From Pomphorhynchus laevis (taxonomy: Eukaryota; Acanthocephala; Palaeacanthocephala; Echinorhynchida; Pomphorhynchidae): a stretch of DNA of 64,000 nt. The translations under genes and the position numbers were made by a program. Below, in pieces: positions 33,629-42,320 of this stretch; the first letter of the stretch is position 1, and each line of letters begins with the position of its first letter. The notes below the pieces were generated by a model, which saw only the letters and a program-made list of their open reading frames with translations, made no database searches and had not been told where the DNA came from. Where the stretch lies: assembly GCA_012934845.2 (NCBI GenBank), contig WNNJ02001606.1:62001-126000 (forward strand), read 5' to 3'.

Positions 33629-33799
33629 GTATACGTTATTTATCCGGAGTTATAGAAAATATTAAATACATTTTAAAGGCTATCTTGGGTAGCAATTTCA
33701 AGACGATCGATAAATCAAGATTGATTCCAATAGTGTATATATATTTTGTACATAAAATTTTGCTCGCGCTACAAATAACTATATTTCATGTTTATGCAG

Positions 33800-33913
33800 A
33801 CACTCTCTTGTAATGCGTGGTCGTTTGTATGGCTACTGCGATTCCATGGATCCTGGTGTGTGCAAATACGAAATTGTTCTCAATTCAAAAATGTTGAACA
33901 AGGATAGATACAG
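33800..33913 (+). CDS. Exon-like segment, possibly of 'gene Y'
   Basis: Between TTTATGCAG and AG|GTTAGT, 114 bases code for HSLVMRGRLYGYCDSMDPG, then VCKYEIVLNSKMLNKDRY. One carried base is needed on the left and two left over on the right. That phase matches the exon at 41997-42180 (one base to complete AGT). The two cysteines suggest an extracellular or secreted protein. The alternative partner at 34075 would not agree in phase. Product not recognised. Confidence 0.4.
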
Positions 33914-33946
33914 GTTAGTTGTTTATCCTAACTGGGAAATAATAAC

Positions 33947-33949
<3 letters not shown>

Positions 33950-34022
<73 letters not shown>
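33950..34022. repeat. (AT)n microsatellite
   Basis: About 36 uninterrupted AT dinucleotides between two exon-like segments. The long Ile-Tyr open frames across it are meaningless. Confidence 0.98.
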
Positions 34023-34025
<3 letters not shown>

Positions 34026-34074
34026 ATTGAAAAACAACATTTTCTAACAACATTTGTATTACCTTTCTCCGTAG

Positions 34075-34202
34075 CATCCAATGGTGTTGATCGATATTTA
34101 GCCAAAAGCATAAAAGCTTTGGTTGGAAATGAACTTGATCTCCAAATTGATAATGTAACATGTTTAAAAGCGAATCAATTTTGTCTTGAAATGTTCGATT
34201 AA
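34075..34202 (+). CDS. Terminal-exon-like segment, unidentified
   Basis: A strong acceptor (TTACCTTTCTCCGTAG) precedes 42 codons: SNGVDRYLAKSIKALVGNEL, then DLQIDNVTCLKANQFCLEMFD and TAA. N-V-T is a possible glycosylation site. The entry phase does not fit the exon at 33800 by one base. It may be the end of a small gene with an unfound partner, or a decayed exon. Penelope-like sequence starts within 30 bases. Confidence 0.3.
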
Positions 34203-34229
34203 TTTATTAAATGGATCCAATTCGTAATA

Positions 34230-35300
34230 GATCGGACATAAGCAATGTTGGAACGAGCTATCAAATCTTTGAGAAGACGAAAGGATATTGTCATTCGTAA
34301 AGCAGACAAAGGTCCACAATCTGTAATATAATCAAGAGAAGAATATATAGAATATGCAAACAACACAATTTACCGATATACAATAATGACGAGGCGGACT
34401 TTTACATGTTGTAAATCGATCGGTATGTGATCACGTTGAGGATTATGCAGACACATGTCAATTACAAATGTGTGACTCCTATAAGATAAAACAAGAATAT
34501 CCGCGTTTTGGGACTTTTTACTTACTTCCAAAGATCCATAAGTATGATCGGCCATATATCGGGCGGCCTATTGTTAGTTGTTTTCGAACACCAACATAAT
34601 CTTTATCCCGTTGTATTCATCGCTGTATTAAACTATTACTAAAGTTAGTATTAGTATATATTGATAGTACACGAATTCATTAAACGTTTTGAACAGAATA
34701 TTAGTAGCTCGGAAGCTTCATGTCACGACGATGTGTAGAATCTGCACACCAATAAGCCTAAAGAGTCGGGAATGATATCCCTAGAAAAGTTAATGAATTT
34801 GTCTAATATACTTTTAACGAAAATAAAATTTAATTTTAGGTCTGTTGATATCATTTATTCCAATAACATATTGGAATTTGATGAACTTTATTATGTTCAA
34901 ACCCAAGGAACAGCTTTGACGACTTCGTTTACTCAAGTTTGGGCAATTATCTATATGGATATGATCGAAGCAAGTGGGTTATTGGGAAGTAATATATTGT
35001 GCTATTGTTGGTACAATGATGATTTCTATACCATCCACATATTGAAACAATTGGATAATATCTTAAAAACCATGAAATGATCTGATCTAATTCTTAAAAA
35101 TAAAATATCAAGAAGATAAACTATGTGCTGCATGTAAAGCGATGCCAAGTCTACGTTATCTAAAATGTTTATCTATTGATAAAAGAAAAAATTGCAAGAT
35201 AAAATTTATTGTCTGTGAAGACCCGCAAATTGTGGCACATTCAATTGGTAGGGCAATCTTCAAAAACAAGGGCTAGGCGTATGCATGTCAGACGATCACA
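34230..35300 (+). mobile_element. Penelope-like element RT fragment
   Basis: Classical Penelope-type RT. Near 34270: LRRRKDIVIRKADKGP. Near 34505: FGTFYLLPKIHKYDRPYIG and RPIVS. Near 34870: ILEFDELYYVQTQGTALTTS, with FTQVWAIIYMDMIE next. Near 35005: CYCWYNDDFYTI in place of the R-Y-I-D-D box. These are in the family order. The element is broken several times and its endonuclease is not directly downstream; matching endonuclease pieces lie at 36777-37771. Confidence 0.8.
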
Positions 35301-35344
35301 TTTTCGGGCCTAAAATGGTAGCGATAGAGTAGTTGCGCATTTAC

Positions 35345-35437
35345 ATTATATGATTGCATTTAATTATATGATTGCATTATATGATTGCATTATATGATTG
35401 CATTATATGATTGCATTTAATTATATGATTGCATTAT
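35345..35437. repeat. 13-bp tandem repeat
   Basis: Six to seven copies of ATGATTGCATTAT, some with an inserted AAT (ATGATTGCATTTAATT). Confidence 0.9.
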
Positions 35438-36070
35438 TGTGTTATCAAAGCAAGTATAGAGAATAAACTATATACTTACTTTATTCCGATGTCTCACACG
35501 GATGTAATGAGGACTATTATTTCAGATGACATGACTTCATGTTTTTAATATTTTGTTATTTTATGTATTTCAGGATTTTGTAATTTGTGTAATATGTTTT
35601 AGATCTTGATAAAAATTCAGTTATTAATAAAACCCTTACTTACCTTCAAAAATTCCCCGAGTACGGCTGAAACATTTCTGTTCATTTGCCGAGTCTAAAT
35701 TATTATGCTCCCATATTTATGGCCGAATGTTTAGGAAATCCTCAACTGTGGTGTAACGATTTCTTTAATTATATATAATAGCCATAATATATATAATTAA
35801 ACCACTAGACCTTACAGATCGTGAGTTACAACATCAAGAAGACGAAAATAAAGTCAAATCAAAGTGAAGTAGCAAAATGAGTCCAGGACAATCGATTCTG
35901 AGCCACCATTTCCAGTTCTTGTCTCCATCTTCTTATATATATGCATCTCAATATATATACAATATATACTCAGCACATCCGTGCACTACTATTATATATA
36001 ATTGTAGCCTGCTCCCGGATCACATAGTGATAAAGCATTATAGTCGTTACTAATAAGTAAACGGGGCAAC
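35438..36070. other. AT-rich region between Penelope-like fragments
   Basis: No frame. Contains small AT palindromes (for example near 35772-35810). Perhaps untranslated Penelope-like sequence. Confidence 0.4.
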
Positions 36071-36071
36071 T

Positions 36072-36250
36072 AACATAACTGGGTATTGGAAACCATCACA
36101 GTCCAACAGCAATCAATTCCCTAAACCCGTTTTTGATTATTGAGTTCATCAGTAGGTTATGGACCCTACTGATGAAGCTCAATCAACACATACCGGTTTA
36201 GGGAATTAATTGCTAATGGATTGTGATGGTTTCCAATACACAATTATGTT
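36072..36250. repeat. Palindrome with decayed hammerhead-like cores
   Basis: Arms of about 85 bp run from AACATAACTGGGTATTGG to its near complement at 36250, meeting at GGTTATGGACC near 36160. Each arm has CTACTGATGA (CUGAUGA core) and GGTTTAGGGAATT on the far side, but the GAAA step has become AAAA or CACA. It resembles the intact palindrome at 53656-53978 in design, so I read it as an eroded relative. Confidence 0.6.
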
Positions 36251-36315
36251 CGTTTCCCTCGTTTACTTATTAGTCACATTATTACTTCCAGTCACATAGT
36301 GACTAAAAGTAACAC

Positions 36316-36352
36316 AAAATGGTGTTGCTTTAAAAAACAACACCATTTTGTA
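36316..36352. repeat. Perfect 14-bp hairpin
   Basis: ACAAAATGGTGTTG and CAACACCATTTTGT flank a short A/T loop. No terminator role is implied in a eukaryote; it is likely part of a mobile end. Confidence 0.8.
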
Positions 36353-36429
36353 TAAATGCCGTATTTCGTAAGAAATCCTGGACCGCCGTTTACTCATCTC
36401 ATCCGTGCACTATTATATTTAATGCTGTA

Positions 36430-36610
36430 TGGTGTTTATGCCTCTTTGTGTGGAAAACATAGTGATATAATTATAAGTATATATATTCATATAAATATAT
36501 ATATTATATATTAACTTAATATATATATTAAATTTATATATATTTTTAATATATATAATTTAATTATATATATCACTATGTTTTCCTCACAAGGAGGCAT
36601 AAACACAAGA
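36430..36610. repeat. Inverted repeat with AT-rich core
   Basis: GTGTTTATGCCTCTTTGTGT, GGAAAACATAGTGATATA on the left is mirrored by TATATCACTATGTTTTCC and GGAGGCATAAACAC on the right. The core is made of ATATAT palindromes. It sits among Penelope-like ends. Confidence 0.8.
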
Positions 36611-36718
36611 CAGTATTCTATATATCTTCATCAGACCAAGTAATAGAACCAAATTATTCTCGCAATATTCAAAGTCGCTACGAGTGCCCAGTCATCTTGT
36701 GTGAGGACAAACTTTAAC

Positions 36719-36766
36719 AGCGGTAGACGCGTTTCGCTCTAACGGAGCTCATCAGTACCGTGGCTT
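36719..36766 (-). ncRNA. Hammerhead ribozyme (type I, minimal stem III)
   Basis: Minus strand, in order: stem I strand CGGUA, core CUGAUGA (36755-36749), stem II GCUC-CGUUA-GAGC, core GAAA (36735-36732), stem III CGCG, cleavage triplet GUC, then UACCG, which pairs with CGGUA. Every conserved core base of the hammerhead is present. The very short self-complementary stem III is the form known from Penelope-like elements. It lies 10 bases from a minus-strand GIY-YIG fragment, which supports an origin in a Penelope end. Confidence 0.8.
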
Positions 36767-36776
36767 CAATAATCAT

Positions 36777-36905
36777 CTATATATTTATGTTCGCGCGTCT
36801 ATTAGTTAGTCGATCTCTAAAACCCCTTCCCTTTTCACCTACGTATTGCGCCTTACATTTTGTACATTGTGCGAGGTAAATCGGTGCTTGATCTGTGCAT
36901 ATTCC
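36777..36905 (-). mobile_element. Penelope-like GIY-YIG endonuclease fragment, inverted
   Basis: On the minus strand: ICTDQAPIYLAQCTKCKAQY then VGEKGRGFRDRLTNRRANI. This is the GIY-YIG nuclease core (I-Y-L...Q-Y-V-G with the R-D-R-L helix). It is almost the same as the plus-strand copy at 37490-37605 but points the other way and abuts it head to head at about 36906. Confidence 0.8.
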
Positions 36906-36906
36906 T

Positions 36907-37771
36907 AAACGAGCAAAAGATAGAAACGGAATTGTATAGGAAAGATACACATGAACACATGTATTTTCACTCAACCAGCTGTCATCCACAAAGCGTAAAA
37001 AGAAATTTAATAAAGAACGAAACACGTCGAATTGCTAGGATATGCTCAAACACAAGTAGACGAAATGAAGAATTACAAAATTTTATGATTCAACTACAAA
37101 AAATAGGCTACGCTAGAAGAATTGTACAAGTACTAATTAGAAAAACCTTGAATGAAGATCGGAAAAAGTTAAATAACGATACTGTATATAGACTTACGAT
37201 AGCCGTGGATTACTCCAAACCATTAGCATCAATTTACAAAATATTTATAGAAATATTTAAAAATGCAAATACGACATTTCATTCCAACTAGAATAAAGCC
37301 AAAATATACTATGGAAATCCTAACAAAATAAGTAAACTACTTACAGCATCAACAATGAAAAATAACAACACAAGTAAAGGAGCATTTAAATGTTACAAAG
37401 CTCGTTGCAAATGCTGCGCACATATAATGCCGAAAATCTACATTAAAAGAACCATTATAAATTTAAGATACATAATTAAAGATGCAAGTGATTGCACAGA
37501 TCCAGCACCGATATACCTCGCATATCGTACAAAATGTAAGGCGCAATACGTAGGTGAAACGGGAAGAGGTCTTAGAGACCGACTAACCAATAGACGCGCG
37601 CACATAAAAGCTAAGCTAAACACGGATGCCGTAGTACAACATGCTCTATCGCATGGAACAAATGACTGTTTCACTTATCAAATAATTAAGAGAGTAACAA
37701 GTGAGAAGCTACGCAAATGCCGTGAGAGATACTGGTTGCAACAATTATGTACATATATGGCACAGGTGTAA
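36907..37771 (+). mobile_element. Penelope-like element: RT thumb and GIY-YIG endonuclease
   Basis: From about 36907: FLNEQKIETELYRKDTHEHM, then SCHPQSVKRNLI and TRRIARICSNTSRRNEELQN, the thumb and linker of Penelope-type RT. From 37355: GAFKCYKARCKCCAHI (cysteine pair), then CTDPAPIYLAYRTKCKAQYV and GETGRGLRDRLTNRRAHI, the GIY-YIG endonuclease, with H and E residues further on (RERYWLQQLCTY). The endonuclease frame (138 codons, ending at 37771) looks complete. The RT palm is missing upstream and one or two breaks lie between the parts. Confidence 0.85.
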
Positions 37772-38038
37772 ATATAGAGAGCAGTTTTAAATGGAGAGAC
37801 GTTACATTAGTATTTTATTTGTAGCTCATTATCAATTTGCGAAAACAGTTATTGTACTGCAGATTTGAACATTTCTAGATTTTGAGAAAGCCGCAAGGCA
37901 AACGTCAATTGAATAAAGTTATCTCTGTATATTTGTTAGTAATTCTTATTCATAAATATACATTTTGGTCTTAGAGTGATCCCAACCAGAAGTAAAATAT
38001 AAATTTACTACTAAAATTCATATCATTATATGTACATA

Positions 38039-38236
38039 TATATAGTTTTTAAAATAAGTAGAAAGACTCGACGAAAAAGCAGTGCAAAATTTATTTAGAC
38101 GTTTCAAGCTACTTGCCCTTCTTCAATTGTAGATTATTTATCTCACAAGTGAAGAAGGGCGAGTAGCCCAAAACGTCCAAATAAATTTTTCATTGCTTTT
38201 TTGTCGGGTATTTCTACTTATTTTCAAAACTATATA
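38039..38236. repeat. Palindrome with two hammerhead-like cores
   Basis: Arms of about 90 bp (TATAGTTTT... AAATAAGTAGAAA on the left, mirrored on the right) around TTGTAGATTATTTATCTCAC. Minus strand, left arm: UUGAAGA, GGGC-AAGUA-GCUU, GAAA, CG, UC. Plus strand, right arm: GUGAAGA, GGGC-GAGUA-GCCC, AAAA, CG, UC. Each departs from the hammerhead consensus by one or two core bases, so these look like decayed ribozymes of the same minimal type. An RT-less relic bounded by Penelope-like fragments on both sides. Confidence 0.6.
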
Positions 38237-38341
38237 GCCGATTTCCAATTAGCGAATCCCCGATGGTCTATAAACAATACCAAGCCATATATAATAATAT
38301 TAATTAAAATCGTGATAATAATGTAATAAAACACAATTTAT

Positions 38342-38380
38342 TTCAAAGCTTTCGGATAACCCTTCTTCAGCAACGATTTC
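38342..38380 (-). ncRNA. Hammerhead-like motif
   Basis: Minus strand: CUGAAGA (38370-38364), a short stem II GG-GUUAU-CC, GAAA (38353-38350), GC and UUU. This has the same order as the other minimal hammerheads here, but stem II is short and stem I pairing is weak. It lies about 150 bases from a minus-strand endonuclease fragment. Confidence 0.4.
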
Positions 38381-38499
38381 AAAAACACTTCTGTGTGAGT
38401 TAGAAAATTACACGTATATATACATTGAATCCGGAAGAGTTTTGATTTATTTTCTTATTAGGGTAAATGGTATATATGTTCTGTATTGAGTTGTTTATT

Positions 38500-38722
38500 T
38501 GCCATTAGTTGACCGATCCAAAATAGTTCTTTTCGTTTTCGCTTTTCCGTATCGTCCATGTTTCCGTCAAGAATTGTAGTTTTCATCTGATGCTCTGGAT
38601 ATTCAATGCAGTGTCATGCTGCCCCATCGTTTTTAAGTCGTTTATGAGCGATATCCGATCGTCTGGTAAGAGCCCTTATGTTAATCTGTCCGCTTGTTTG
38701 ACAAATACAGGATGTAGACAGT
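38500..38722 (-). mobile_element. Penelope-like endonuclease fragment, inverted
   Basis: On the minus strand: SCICQTSGQINIRALTRRSD, then IAHKRLKNDGAA and RKRKELFWIGQLMAN. The C-x-C...G-Q-x-x-R...R-R-x-x-x-A order and the late E-L-F-W-I fit a degraded GIY-YIG domain. It abuts the plus-strand fragment at 38723 head to head. Confidence 0.5.
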
Positions 38723-39073
38723 GTGTCGAGAGAAACTATTTTGAAGAAGAAAACAAAGGAAAAAGCAAACCGAAACAAGTTTTTTGCACAATTCACATAC
38801 CATCCAGCGCTTAATAGATTACAAAATGACGTTGCAAAGATATTGAACCATCTCAATAATACTAGCAGTAAACACATAAAGACGCCACAAATAGCTTTCA
38901 AAAAAGAGAGAACTATTCTTAAGATAATTAACTTTAATCAAAAGTATAAATCAGATGAAGCAAATCGTGCAATGATAAGAAGTGCAAATGCTGTAAGGAA
39001 ATGGAGATATGCAATAAGTTTCATAATCCAAAAACAGAACTATCCTATAAGATACAAGGATATTTCTGTTTAA
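38723..39073 (+). mobile_element. Penelope-like linker fragment
   Basis: A 116-codon frame: FFAQFTYHPALNRLQNDVAK, then ILNHLNNTSSKHIKTPQIAF and KKERTILKII. This resembles the region between RT and endonuclease in Penelope-like elements (Y-x-P-x-L...P-x-I-A-F-K-x-x-x-x-L). No endonuclease follows on this strand. Confidence 0.5.
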
Positions 39074-39630
39074 TATTATGTTCATATTAATCTTATGAAT
39101 CACGTAATAAAACATGAAAATCGCACTTTCTCAACAGCAATCCTTGTAAGTGACATCAACGATCAATAAGCTCAGAGAATGGCTGATCAACATTAAATAT
39201 GCCAGCTTGTAACTGATCATCAATTGAATCAGAAACATTGGTTTCGCTTACCACAGAATCAAGTAGATACTATTTATCTCATCAATTCTTTCGCAGTATA
39301 AAAATAGTTATTCTTCACTAACACCCTAAGCTTTATAGAATATTAATTATATACAATGCTAAATAAATGCAAACTATATAAACGAAGAACATGTATGCTA
39401 TAATAATTGCATATTTACTTTTAGTAATTTATGTGCAATAATCCCGATCACTTAATCCAGATAAGTAAAAACTAATTTTAGTAATAAGGAAGGTATATAT
39501 CTAGATATGAGTATGATGGTCAATTTTATAAACATAATAATTGCCTGTTATAGTCAGCTTTGTATAGATTCAGCTTGATTCATTATTGCTAAGGAAGTTT
39601 TACATATTACTAGAACATGTGATAACATTT
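39074..39630. other. AT-rich spacer
   Basis: No gene or repeat seen. Confidence 0.5.
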
Positions 39631-39633
39631 TAT

Positions 39634-40023
39634 CTAATAAAGTTGATTCAAATCTTGTGTCTTCTTGCGTTGGACATCGTCCGTGGGTTCATCGGGTTGC
39701 CCGGGAAGCTGTCCTTGTTTGCTGCTATCGTATTCGAGGTCAAGACAGCCTGAATCATCATCGTTTGATAAAGCCGGAGATACGGTAGTTACGCCCGCTG
39801 ACATTGATGCCGGCATGGGTAGTGTACATTCGCTCTCTGTCCCTCGTCGGCGCAAGATGGCGTTGACCTGATCCGACAATCTATGATGCTTGCGTTTCAT
39901 CGAATTGTGTGAAAAGTGTGGATTCCCGTGTCGCATGTTCTGAAGTTTCAGGGTAGGTATAATGCTGTACAACCTTTTGAGATCCATCCTTATGTCTTCA
40001 GAATCCATTTCCGTCAGAATCAA
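39634..40023 (-). CDS. Unidentified GC-richer reading frame
   Basis: A 129-codon minus-strand frame with base composition well above its surroundings. It starts MILTEMDSEDIRMDLKRLYS, continues IIPTLKLQN, then a basic patch (MKRKHHRLSDQVNAILRRRG), a Ser/Thr-rich stretch and an acidic tail (SNDDDSGCLDLEYDSSKQG). The DIRMDLKRLYSIIPTLK stretch recalls the first helix of Id/Emc-type HLH proteins, but the second helix is not seen, so I do not assign a family. CTTCAG near 39941 could be an acceptor, making the true exon shorter. It could be a host exon, a retrocopy, or part of an unknown element. Confidence 0.4.
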   Translation of the reverse strand: MILTEMDSEDIRMDLKRLYSIIPTLKLQNMRHGNPHFSHNSMKRKHHRLSDQVNAILRRRGTESECTLPMPASMSAGVTTVSPALSNDDDSGCLDLEYDSSKQGQLPGQPDEPTDDVQRKKTQDLNQLY

Positions 40024-41300
40024 AATTTTATCTCTTTAAGATTATTTTTATAATGTGTTTTTGTTTCTCAATAACGATGTATTTTGCTGTTAAGGCGCTT
40101 TTTATTTTTAAAAGTGACTTGGAATGATTTGACAAATCAAATTAAATATTTGATGTATTTAAGTAAACACTAGATTATTAAAGTATATTTAAATAAGGTG
40201 CAACATTGATATGAACAGACAATAATTAACAATAATTTGTGTAGATAATTACGCTTTAGGTAGATAATTACGTTATTCAAGACAAATAAACCATGACGTT
40301 TTTTCGTGAGTAAATATATAACGATATTATTCCTCTCGAATGTCGTTTGAATAATTTATTATAAACGATTTAAAAAAATAAAGCCAATTTAAAAATTAAA
40401 TATAAAAGTCGTCTACATACGACGACTTATATATAATAAATATTATATATAAATATATAAATATATTTAAATATATATAGTTAAAGATAATATTTTGTAA
40501 TAATATTTGATAATATCAAATATTATTTTATATTTAATCGTTATTATGTTACGTAATATTTAAGTTCCGATTGAAAGTACATGCATATAAAGTTTAATAT
40601 TAACAATAATATATAATTCTTAATATTTGTGTCTACGGATTTAAATGTGCTAATTCAAAAGCGTTAATAATTGTTCTTAATTATTATTGCCAATATTTAT
40701 GATACTTCCGAAGAGTTACTTCCGAAGAGTTATTGTTTTCATTCTAACAGTGTCTAGATATCAATACATTCGTATAATACAGTGATATTACAATTGACGT
40801 AATCACCAATTGAAATAACCTCACATCATTCTTTAAATCGACGGTGAAGTTTATTTCATATACTAGTGTTTAGCCTAGTCAGTCGATTGAAAGAACCTAG
40901 GCTCAAATCTAAAAGTGGAATTAGTGTTCTGAAGGTAACAACGCTGGTACACATCCTTCTAATGAGTATGGATGTACCATTGTTCGAAATTATAGCGAAC
41001 GAAACAATACTAATATGTCGGGCTAAAAGCTGACCTGTTAGGAGTCGAGGTGAATTGAATTAAGTCATAAATGGAGAATATCCTGGCATTTTTTCAAATG
41101 TGAAATCACCTAGTGTGGACTCTTGATTACACGTATTCATCAGAAACGCTTTGTTATCCAGATTTTGGCCAATTTTCATTATTGTTAACGTTTTGGACAT
41201 TCCACTTTCGATTATTCTAAAGTAATCGACTTACTACCTAAGTGCCGATTATAACATATTGGATGTATTTGTTTATAATTCATTGTATCATGCGTATGTT
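40024..41300. other. AT-rich spacer
   Basis: No gene. A short hairpin AAGTCGTC / GACGACTT sits at 40407-40430. Confidence 0.5.
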
Positions 41301-41309
41301 TACGAATTA

Positions 41310-41510
41310 GAGTATATAAATATGCATTGGCCATCAACCGATTGTTTGCAACATTTGGTTGTTTTATCGAATATGATTTAACTGCTACACCATTATTGCT
41401 ATTGATTGAAGGTGTGAAATTTCGTGGATATGTACGTACTAATAGTTTTTTGGTACATCATTCGATTATTGACAAAAATATTGATATACAAAATTTACGG
41501 TAGAGTTTGA
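41310..41510 (+). other. Coding-like stretch, unidentified
   Basis: About 65 codons without a stop, ending near 41503: YALAINRLFATFGCFIEYDL, then TATPLLLLIEGVKFRGYVRT and NSFLVHHSIIDKN. The composition is protein-like rather than random AT. No family recognised. A second such stretch follows at 41697-41940. Confidence 0.3.
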
Positions 41511-41696
41511 AATCTATAATAATGAAAATTTTACTACGGTCATGAAATGAAGTTCAACATGTAAATGATGGCTTAATTGAGAGAGTCAATTTGGCTTAAT
41601 TGAGTGACACAATAATAATTACACGAATGAAGGAGTTGTATTACAGTTAATACATTTATACATTCTGGAACGGATTCATTATTCCATGTGTATTGA

Positions 41697-41940
41697 TTAA
41701 AAAATTATAAATATGCAAATGAACAAACCAATCGTGATTCTGTTGTTAAATTATTTACTACTTTAAAAGAATTAGTCCAAACAAATAAGCAACAACATCT
41801 AATCGATTTATTTGCTCCAAGCCTAAATACAATTAAAATCAATTACTTTGAAACGGAGGAAACATCTTTATTTTCTCAAATTTGGGATGTTTCCAACACA
41901 TTTGTCTTCTTTGAATCATTCTACTGTTCTGATTATTAGT
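41697..41940 (+). other. Coding-like stretch, unidentified
   Basis: About 80 codons between stops: KYANEQTNRDSVVKLFTTLK, then ELVQTNKQQHLIDLFAPSLN and TIKINYFETEETSLFSQIWD. Charged and helix-friendly. No clear splice sites or family. It could be a decayed element or an exon of the adjacent gene. Confidence 0.3.
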
Positions 41941-41996
41941 ATTATTTGTTCTAGCAACGCATATTATTATATATGTTAATTTTTTATTGCTTTTAG

Positions 41997-42180
41997 TTCA
42001 GAATTGTTCATAGCCCTTTATCGTCTGGAAGTATGGCATTTCGCCGACATTTACGTAGTACGTGATAACGACGAATGCGTAATTCATAAAAATCTTCCAA
42101 GTTGGTTCAATTTCACTTTAGTGAATGAGTATCATATCCGTCAAAAATATTGGTCAGGATGTCTCGGTTTAACGCTTGAG
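41997..42180 (+). CDS. Exon, unidentified ('gene Y' or acid-phosphatase-like)
   Basis: After TTGCTTTTAG, 184 bases code for SELFIALYRLEVWHFADIYV, VRDNDECVIHKNLPSWFNFT and LVNEYHIRQKYWSGCLGLTLE. One carried base on the left fits the exon at 33800-33913. The donor GAG|GTTTGA is weak; the exit phase is 0. It could join 42279-42320 (14 codons then stop) or the exon at 47147, both in phase. The HKNLPSW block with an upstream D and E recalls the x-H-N-x-x-L-P-x-W of histidine acid phosphatases. That is one short motif, so I hold it at low confidence. Confidence 0.45.
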
Positions 42181-42278
42181 GTTTGATCTTTTTTAAATTG
42201 ATTTTAAATTAAAATGATTATATGTTTTATGAAAAAATAAATAAATTTCGTATTTACTTAACAGCATTTCTTTTACAG

Positions 42279-42320
42279 TTATATGCTTTGATGAGACGAA
42301 AAGTAGCGAATATTTCCTGA
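42279..42320 (+). CDS. Possible alternative terminal exon
   Basis: TTTTACAG precedes LYALMRRKVANIS and TGA in phase with the exon at 41997-42180. If used, it ends that gene early. The competing choice is the exon at 47147. Confidence 0.25.
   Translation, partial: LYALMRRKVANIS

Noticed and set aside
33813-34202. 129-codon frame with a run of Ile-Tyr
   Set aside because: It reads through an (AT)n microsatellite. Only the exon-like ends on either side have coding character.
35345-35437. CRISPR-like regular repeats
   Set aside because: Direct 13-bp tandem repeat without spacers, in a eukaryotic window.
41997-42320. Histidine acid phosphatase gene
   Set aside because: Only an HKNLPSW-like block supports it. 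No R-H-G-x-R-x-P or H-D catalytic motif was found in the window.
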